14,748 nucleotides of DNA from positions 1 to 14,748 of the forward strand of contig CAZITV010000040.1 in NCBI GenBank assembly GCA_964542255.1, written 5' to 3'. The translations under genes and the position numbers were made by a program. The DNA comes from CAYMSF01 sp964542255. Lineage in GTDB: Bacteria; Verrucomicrobiota; Lentisphaeria; Victivallales; Victivallaceae. The notes under the pieces are model-generated. The model saw only the letters and a program-made list of their open reading frames with translations. It was not told where the DNA came from and did not search any database. Positions 1 to 4,809 of the stretch are shown here, piece after piece (the first letter of the stretch is position 1; every line of letters starts with the position of its first letter).

Positions 1-365
1 TTTATCCTGTTTTACTCCTCGTATATGCTCAAAAAAACAATGAAATTTTGTGCTCAATCATGCGGAATCAATTAAGTAAAATTAACATCGAAGTTTTATA
101 GTTGATTTCATGTCGAGTAACTTTAACAAGTTTTTTGTTAAGGTACATTGCAATTGCATAATATAAATGTAGTTAACTTTAACTTCATGCTATTTTGGGG
201 CAGAATAAATAACAGTCTTCACTACCAATTCTATATAAATAGAAGTTTGATTTGTTGGTTACAACTGGTTTGTTCCTTGTTTTTTTATGGTATTTGGCGG
301 TACTTGGTTAGTGTAATGCTCCCCCATTTGTCAATGTGTGCAATATAGGCGACTTTCAGGATTTA
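1..365. other. Left-end non-coding region, no convincing gene
   Basis: This stretch is AT-rich and I see no protein family, tRNA or structured RNA in it. The only open frame of size (148-348, plus strand) has no recognisable domain and no good ribosome binding site, so I do not call it. Two small things are visible. One is an AT-rich inverted repeat at 121-143. The other is a pair of purine-rich stretches on the minus strand at 15-20 (GAGGAG) and 5-8 (AGGA), which could be the ribosome binding region of a minus-strand gene starting just beyond the left edge. Confidence 0.5.
121..143. repeat. AT-rich inverted repeat (weak hairpin)
   Basis: TTAACAA (123-129) and TTGTTAA (135-141) are perfect inverted copies separated by five bases. 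A G-U pair and a C-G pair can extend the stem outward to 121 and 143. The stem is AT-rich and lies in non-coding DNA, so it may be a chance structure or a protein-binding site. Nothing ties it to a gene. Confidence 0.3.
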
Positions 366-407
366 TATAAAAAACGCACTGAAAACCGCTAAGCGGTGTC
401 CAGTGCG
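366..407 (-). terminator. Intrinsic terminator of ilvC
   Basis: On the minus strand, CGCACTG (407-401) pairs with CAGTGCG (381-375). Inside it, ACCGC and GCGGT form a second perfect stem around a three-base loop. The outer stem is followed at once by six T residues (374-369) in the direction of ilvC transcription. It starts about 30 bases past the ilvC stop codon. A strong stem plus U-tract is the standard Rho-independent form, and the strand matches ilvC. Confidence 0.9.
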
Positions 408-436
408 CTATTAATTATTTCCGTAAACGTTCTAAA

Positions 437-1417
437 TTATTTTTTTTCGAACATTTCACGAATTTGCTTGCCGACTATTTCCACCTGATGCTTGCCCAGT
501 TCTTTGCGTTTTTTCAGGAGAGTTTTTGCGCCGCTTCTGGCTTCTTTCAGCCATTCTTTGGCGAACTTGCCGCTTTCGATATCTTTCAAGGAATCTTTCA
601 TTCTTTCTTTGACATCAGGAGTGATGATCCTCGGACCATTGACATATTCACCCCATTCGGCAGTATTTGAAATAACTGCGTTCATCTTTTGGATGCCGCC
701 TTCGAATACCAAGTCAACAATCAGTTTTACTTCGTGAACACATTCAAAATATGCCATTTCTGGCGGATATCCAGCTTCAACCAGTACTTCAAAACCATAT
801 TTCATCAAGTCAACTAAACCGCCGCAGAGAACGTTCTGTTCACCAAACAGGTCTTCATAGGTTTCCTGTTCAAAGGTGCATTCCAAACATCCGGCGCGGG
901 TAAATCCCATTGATTTGGCCATCGCTAAGGCAATTTTCAAAGCCTTGCCGCTGGCATCCTGCTTAATAGCAACTAAACCTGGGACACCAAAACCAGCGAG
1001 GAAAGCTTTGCGTTCTTCTGTAGCCGGGCTTTTCGGTGCGACCATAATTACGTCGACATCTTTCGGCGGAACAATTTGTTTATAGACAATGTTGAAGCCG
1101 TGTGAGCAAGAGAGAACTTTGCCGGCCTTCATGTGTTTTTTGATGGATTCTTCGTAAACCGGTGCGTGAAATTCATCGGGGAGGAGAATATGAATGATGT
1201 CTGCTTTTTTTGCAGCGGCGGCGATATCCATAACTTCAAAACCGTCTTTTTTTGCCATAGTGTATGAGGCATCTTTAATTGAGCCGACAATCACATTGAC
1301 CCCTGAATCTTTCATACAGAGCGCTTGCGCGCTACCTTGGCTGCCATAGCCGATAATTGCAACTGTCTTGCCCTTGAGGTATCTCAAGTTCGCATCTTTG
1401 TCATGAAGAATTTTCAT
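437..1417 (-). CDS. ilvC: Ketol-acid reductoisomerase, class I (short form)
   Basis: Converts acetolactate or acetohydroxybutyrate to the 2,3-dihydroxy acid in valine, leucine and isoleucine synthesis, using Mg2+ and a nicotinamide cofactor, in the cytoplasm. At 326 residues it fits the class I (short) enzymes, with a slightly short C-terminus. Seen in the sequence: the Rossmann motif GYGSQG (23-28), the active-site His106 in SHGF, Lys129, the metal ligands Asp189 and Glu193 in the ETxxDLFGEQ block, Glu225 and Glu229 in PEMAYFECVHE, and Ser250. Two oddities: the usual GSQGHAHA is GSQGSAQA here, and the loop that grips the cofactor 2'-phosphate (about 46-53) is one residue shorter and has Ile47 where Arg is usual. 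The start is fixed by AAGGAG five bases upstream. It appears monocistronic, with its own promoter and terminator; ilvB/ilvN are not in the window. Confidence 0.97.
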   Translation of the reverse strand: MKILHDKDANLRYLKGKTVAIIGYGSQGSAQALCMKDSGVNVIVGSIKDASYTMAKKDGFEVMDIAAAAKKADIIHILLPDEFHAPVYEESIKKHMKAGKVLSCSHGFNIVYKQIVPPKDVDVIMVAPKSPATEERKAFLAGFGVPGLVAIKQDASGKALKIALAMAKSMGFTRAGCLECTFEQETYEDLFGEQNVLCGGLVDLMKYGFEVLVEAGYPPEMAYFECVHEVKLIVDLVFEGGIQKMNAVISNTAEWGEYVNGPRIITPDVKERMKDSLKDIESGKFAKEWLKEARSGAKTLLKKRKELGKHQVEIVGKQIREMFEKK

Positions 1418-1422
1418 CTTGA

Positions 1423-1428
1423 CTCCTT
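1423..1428 (-). promoter_or_regulatory. Strong ribosome binding site of ilvC
   Basis: On the minus strand AAGGAG lies five bases before the ATG at 1417-1415. It is the best Shine-Dalgarno match in the window; most other genes here have weak ones or rely on coupling. Confidence 0.85.
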
Positions 1429-1494
1429 GTCGGATACAGCTTCCTGCAGTAATCCGTTATGTTTTAGTTTATTGTGCCACAAAGCATACATACT

Positions 1495-1523
1495 AATTTA
1501 GCATTTATTACCGCCAAATTCAA
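1495..1523 (-). promoter_or_regulatory. Candidate sigma-70-type promoter of ilvC
   Basis: On the minus strand TTGAAT (1523-1518) and TAAATT (1500-1495) are separated by 17 bases. This predicts a leader of about 70 bases before ilvC. I saw no leader peptide rich in Ile, Val or Leu codons and no attenuator hairpin there. The element is a consensus match only, in AT-rich DNA. Confidence 0.35.
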
Positions 1524-1612
1524 ACTCCGTATTACAATATTTTTAAAGATATTTTTACTGATTAATCGCAATAATTAACAAGCAATTTCGGCTACTGACT
1601 GTTTCATACCTC

Positions 1613-2290
1613 TCAATATAACGCTTTTGCCAAAGGACACTTGGCAATGTCAATGTTCTTGCCGGTACGGTAGTTACTTAATAATTGCCGGGAACGTTCG
1701 GATAACTGGCGGCGCACCTCGCGGCGTTCGCCCTTGCTTTTGGCAATCGTCATGTTATCATACGCGGTAGTTTGGTGGCGCATCCAGGCTATTGCCGCGG
1801 CCTCTGCACGGCGGGCAATAGGTATAAGTCGGGTTCTGGCAACCGTGCCGCTGCCGACTGGTATTGCATGTGCTGTGACCGTATCGGCAAATTTTTCAGC
1901 AAATTCTGCCCATATAGGCGAGAATGCCAAAAAAGCCAGGACTGCGTCACGGAATTCTACTTCATAAACTTGTTGTTTCGCTTCACGAGAACGTCTGGAC
2001 GCATCTAATTTTTTTTGATACGCCGGGTTGGCGCGTTCGGTGGTTAATGTTGTTTGGATTTGATGCACCGCTGCCGCCGGTGCCCATAATCCGATTGATT
2101 CGATGCGGTTGCGGTGGCGATGAACCATCAACCAGTAATCACCAGTGGATTTGATGCGGCGTGTTAATCCAGGATCGCCGCTTTTAATAAAAATCCAGCC
2201 AGGTGGAATTGAAAGATTTTTTTCATTGTGCAGAACCATCCCGGCTACAGAGCTTGCCCAAACTATAAATTCTCTTTTAATGTTGTTCAT
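1613..2290 (-). CDS. DUF2293 domain protein, function unknown
   Basis: The 225-residue product carries the conserved block I recognise as DUF2293: an FRDAVLAFLAFSP segment from about residue 112, then a stretch with HAIPVGSGTVARTRLIP, then RAEAAAIAWMRHQTTAYD and a basic tail with RREVRRQLSERS. The region from roughly 105 to 200 is rich in Arg and Lys, which could suit nucleic-acid binding, but that is inference; no function is established for the family as far as I know. There is no signal peptide or membrane segment. The start ATG at 2290 has no clear ribosome binding site; Met18 is an alternative. It lies 76 bases downstream of mazG on the same strand, so it may be the last gene of the rfbD-smr-mazG run. 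Confidence 0.8.
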   Translation of the reverse strand: MNNIKREFIVWASSVAGMVLHNEKNLSIPPGWIFIKSGDPGLTRRIKSTGDYWLMVHRHRNRIESIGLWAPAAAVHQIQTTLTTERANPAYQKKLDASRRSREAKQQVYEVEFRDAVLAFLAFSPIWAEFAEKFADTVTAHAIPVGSGTVARTRLIPIARRAEAAAIAWMRHQTTAYDNMTIAKSKGERREVRRQLSERSRQLLSNYRTGKNIDIAKCPLAKALY

Positions 2291-2366
2291 AATTTTAGTG
2301 AATAACGGTTAAGGTTTTTCTGCCGGCTTCAGATATAGGATCGTGGGCGTTTAATTGGTCTGTAAA

Positions 2367-3188
2367 TTATTTTAGCTTTTGCGGTTCATTCTCTTTAGCT
2401 TTTTGCCAAAATGCTTCCATTTCGGTCAGGCAGCTATCGTGGATAGATTTGCCGTTTTGTTTGAGCTGTTGCTCAATGTACTGAAAACGGCGCTTAAATT
2501 TATTATTGGCAGCTTGCAGGATGTCTTCAGGGGTGGCGCGGTTGCGAAATCTGGAGAGATTGACAACCGCAAACATCAGGTCACCGAGTTCTTCATCCGC
2601 ATGAGTTTCATCGCCGGTGCTGATTGCGTGTTTTAGTTCGGCGAGTTCTTCTTCAATTTTATCGATAATTTCTTGTTGACTGCTCCAGTCAAATCCAACT
2701 TTTGCAACGCGTTTTTGAATATCACGCGCGGTAAGCATCGCTGACAAATTTCGCGGGATACGGTCAAGTATTGAGTTTGGCGCTGTATCATCTGATTTTT
2801 CACTCTGCTTGATTTTTTCCCACGCGGCCACCACATCATCGGCGGAGGTAACCTGGGCATCGGCAAACACATGGGGATGACGGCGTATCATTTTGTCTAT
2901 AATACCCCGCAATGCGTCGTGAAAATGAAATCGTCCCTGTTCCTGCGCGATTACACAGTGGAAGACCAAGTTCATCATAACATCACCGAGTTCTTCGCAA
3001 ATTGCGTCGGTGTCATCATTGTCAATCGCATCCATTAATTCGGCGCACTCTTCAGCCAGATATAATTTTAAACTTTGATGAGTTTGCTTTTGGTCCCAGG
3101 GGCAACCGCCATCTTTTGAACGCAGTTTTTCCATTACTTTGAGCAGCTCTTCTGCAGATGGAGAATAATCAGCGGTTGTTTTTTTCAT
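2367..3188 (-). CDS. mazG: Nucleoside triphosphate pyrophosphohydrolase MazG
   Basis: Hydrolyses (d)NTPs to NMP and pyrophosphate, removing non-canonical nucleotides from the pool. The 273-residue protein has the two tandem MazG domains of the E. coli-type enzyme (about 263 residues). The first has CPWDQKQTHQSL (29-40), metal-binding Glu46, Glu47 and Glu50, then EELGD (65-69), and ends with RRHPHVF. The second starts near VGFDW (163-167), with a Glu cluster at 179-184 and EELGD at 199-203. Both EExxE...ExxD metal motifs are intact, so both domains could bind metal; in E. coli the C-terminal domain is the active one. The gene begins 19 bases after the smr stop codon, which suggests co-transcription. 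Confidence 0.96.
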   Translation of the reverse strand: MKKTTADYSPSAEELLKVMEKLRSKDGGCPWDQKQTHQSLKLYLAEECAELMDAIDNDDTDAICEELGDVMMNLVFHCVIAQEQGRFHFHDALRGIIDKMIRRHPHVFADAQVTSADDVVAAWEKIKQSEKSDDTAPNSILDRIPRNLSAMLTARDIQKRVAKVGFDWSSQQEIIDKIEEELAELKHAISTGDETHADEELGDLMFAVVNLSRFRNRATPEDILQAANNKFKRRFQYIEQQLKQNGKSIHDSCLTEMEAFWQKAKENEPQKLK

Positions 3189-3207
3189 AATGATGCGATG
3201 CTTGTGA

Positions 3208-3468
3208 TTATGTGTAAATTATGGTTACGCCATCACTGCCGGGAATATTTAAATCCTCGCCGAAGTGGTGGCCTTTCAGATGTTTACAATTTTGTACTTG
3301 TTCACGGACAATCTTTCTTAACACACCATTGCCGCGTCCGTGGATTATCATGATACTCAGTCCACGGCGCGATGACAACAGTGATTTAACTTTGCGCTCC
3401 GCATCCTCAGCTCTATAACCGTGCAAATCTACCTGAATATCGTAATTAAATTTTGGGTTTGTTTTCAT
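3208..3468 (-). CDS. Small stand-alone Smr domain protein
   Basis: An Smr domain of about 86 residues with little else. The family signatures are present: VDLHGYRAEDAERKV near the N-terminus, HGRGNGVLRKIV in the middle and a glycine-containing SDGVTIIYT end. Smr domains act as nucleic-acid nicking endonucleases in some proteins, including MutS2 tails and ribosome-rescue factors; the role of this short form is not known. I chose ATG at 3468-3466 because it overlaps the rfbD stop codon as ATGA, a typical translational-coupling arrangement, and leaves a short leader before the domain. A longer reading from 3513 would overlap rfbD by 49 bases and add 15 residues with no domain match. mazG follows after 19 bases. 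Confidence 0.88.
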   Translation of the reverse strand: MKTNPKFNYDIQVDLHGYRAEDAERKVKSLLSSRRGLSIMIIHGRGNGVLRKIVREQVQNCKHLKGHHFGEDLNIPGSDGVTIIYT

Positions 3469-4310
3469 CGTTTTAGTGTACTGTTGATAAATTTTGTCAG
3501 CATATCCTGCCAATGCTCACGGTTGAAATTCAGTATCCCGTCAATTTTTCTGCAGTCAAAACGTGAATTTTGTGGTCGTGCCGCCGGTACTTGAAAATCA
3601 CTAGTTGCGCACGGCTTAACTATGGTGTTTATTCCTGCGGTTTCAACAATAAAACGTGCTACATCGTATCGCGACGTGTAACCTGCGTTGGCAAAATGAT
3701 AAATTCCTGTGGCGCGCTCTTCAATCAGATTTTGGATTGCACGACAAACAGCAGCAGTATGAGTTGGCGCACCAAATTGGTCTGCAACCACCTGCAGTAA
3801 AGGTTTGGTCTGTGCAGCAGTTAGAATTTTGCTAATAAAATTGTTGCCGAATTTACCATAAGTCCATTCTACTCTAATGATTGCGGCAGCGCATTCTGAT
3901 TCAAGCAGCAATTGTTCGCCTTGCAGTTTTGTGCGGCCGTACACGCTTAACGGATTGGTTAGATCAGTTTCGTTTTGCGGTGCCTCAATCAAGTCGCCAA
4001 AGACAAAATCAGTGCTGATGTGTATTACGTATTTATTGTGTTTTTTTGCCAGTTTGCCGAGTGTTCCTACCGCCTGACTGTTCACGGCTGCGCAAACGTC
4101 CGGTTCACTTTCAGCTTTATCAACGGCTGTATATGCGGCACAGTTGACTATAATATCCGCGGCCAAAACAGCTTGTTCAAGTTGCACTGAGTTATCAACG
4201 TGAAATTCAGGCAAATCCATTACAATTGATTGTACATTTGCGGATGCAGCAGCGGTGTGTAATTCACTGCCAAGCATGCCTTTGCCGCCAAGTATGACAA
4301 TTTTGTTCAC
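3465..4310 (-). CDS. rfbD: dTDP-4-dehydrorhamnose reductase-like SDR (RmlD family)
   Basis: Extended short-chain dehydrogenase/reductase of the RmlD substrate-binding family, which reduces dTDP-4-dehydro-L-rhamnose with NAD(P)H to dTDP-L-rhamnose for surface polysaccharides. In 281 residues I see the nucleotide-binding ILGGKGMLG (6-14), NCAAYTAVDKAE (56-67), STDFVFG (99-105) supplying the Ser/Thr of the triad, Tyr124 and Lys128 in YGRTKLQGEQ, and RVEWTYGKFGNNF, which matches the family's RtsWvYg segment. The start is GTG at 4310; the nearby upstream ATG is out of frame and quickly stopped. rfbA, rfbB and rfbC are not next to it, so the exact sugar substrate is inferred from family only. It is the first gene of the rfbD-smr-mazG run. 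Confidence 0.88.
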   Translation of the reverse strand: MNKIVILGGKGMLGSELHTAAASANVQSIVMDLPEFHVDNSVQLEQAVLAADIIVNCAAYTAVDKAESEPDVCAAVNSQAVGTLGKLAKKHNKYVIHISTDFVFGDLIEAPQNETDLTNPLSVYGRTKLQGEQLLLESECAAAIIRVEWTYGKFGNNFISKILTAAQTKPLLQVVADQFGAPTHTAAVCRAIQNLIEERATGIYHFANAGYTSRYDVARFIVETAGINTIVKPCATSDFQVPAARPQNSRFDCRKIDGILNFNREHWQDMLTKFINSTLKR

Positions 4311-4419
4311 AATATTACCATATTAAAATATTAAAAGATCACAGGACTAATTCAGAAACAATTTTATAAATTTCTAAATCCGCATTGCTAAAGTATAAAC
4401 TATTACTCAAAATTCAACC

Positions 4420-4433
4420 TGATAACTAATTTT
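4420..4433 (+). repeat. 14-base direct repeat, copy 1 (rfbD side)
   Basis: TGATAACTAATTTT occurs here and again, identically, at 4764-4777. This copy is about 110 bases upstream of the rfbD start. A repeated word at both ends of a divergent promoter region could be two sites for one regulator; this is inference. Confidence 0.6.
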
Positions 4434-4700
4434 TTGATAAAAGCGCTAAATTAAAACAGTCAAGGGATTTGTGGACGCCGTAAGCTTTGGGTTAAACATA
4501 AAATAATGCGGTATTGATAACAAATCAAGAATTAATTTGCGCATGCTATTAAAATATCATTAATTACTACTTGAACAATTAATGTTAAACCAGTAAATTA
4601 TAGCAATTGCAATATGCAGTATGTTGCTTTTAGATTATAATTACGTTGAAAATTGTTTGATTTCAGTTTTTAAGTTAATTACGTCTTTCCTGATTAAAGC

Positions 4701-4713
4701 GTTGTTCAACAAC
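4701..4713. repeat. Perfect 13-base palindrome upstream of glgP
   Basis: GTTGTT-C-AACAAC is a perfect 6-1-6 inverted repeat about 100 bases upstream of glgP. The size and symmetry suit a dimeric repressor or activator half-site pair, but no regulator gene is nearby to link to it. Confidence 0.5.
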
Positions 4714-4763
4714 AGTGCCAACTTTGAAAATTTTAAGTGGACTAATTACTGCACCATGACTCT

Positions 4764-4777
4764 TGATAACTAATTTT
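4764..4777 (+). repeat. 14-base direct repeat, copy 2 (glgP side)
   Basis: Second exact copy of TGATAACTAATTTT, ending 32 bases before the glgP start codon and immediately followed by the 15-base palindrome at 4779-4793. The two copies are 344 bases apart and in the same orientation. Confidence 0.6.
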
Positions 4778-4778
4778 A

Positions 4779-4793
4779 ATTTTGTAACAAAAT
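4779..4793. repeat. Perfect 15-base palindrome just before glgP
   Basis: ATTTTGT-A-ACAAAAT is a perfect 7-1-7 inverted repeat whose right end is 16 bases before the glgP ATG. The position fits an operator overlapping the start of transcription or the leader. It is AT-rich, so a chance origin cannot be excluded. Confidence 0.5.
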
Positions 4794-4809
4794 ATTTGGG
4801 GTATAATTT

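Larger units (their letters stand above)
4311..4809. promoter_or_regulatory. Divergent control region between rfbD and glgP
   Basis: About 500 AT-rich bases between two divergently read operons, with no gene, tRNA or structured RNA that I can recognise. It must hold promoters for both sides. Candidate -10 elements are TATAAT at 4636-4641 (plus strand) and TATACT at about 4393-4398 (minus strand), but neither has a well-spaced -35. TATAAT at 4802-4807 is too close to the glgP ATG to act as its promoter. A 14-base direct repeat and two perfect palindromes are listed separately. No good ribosome binding site precedes glgP. Confidence 0.6.

Noticed and set aside
148..348. Plus-strand open frame of 66 codons in the left non-coding region
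   Set aside because: No recognisable family and no good ribosome binding site. The residue mix (many Phe, Leu, Cys, Trp) looks like translated AT-rich DNA.
3469..3513. Longer N-terminus of the Smr protein
   Set aside because: It would overlap rfbD by 49 bases and adds no family-like sequence; the ATGA start at 3468 fits better.
4802..4807. TATAAT directly before the glgP start codon as a -10 element
   Set aside because: Transcription would begin after the ATG, and TTGTAA upstream is spaced only 14 bases away.
4311..4809. tRNA, small RNA or riboswitch in the large intergenic region
   Set aside because: I found no cloverleaf, T-loop consensus or conserved riboswitch core; the region is AT-rich with only short repeats.
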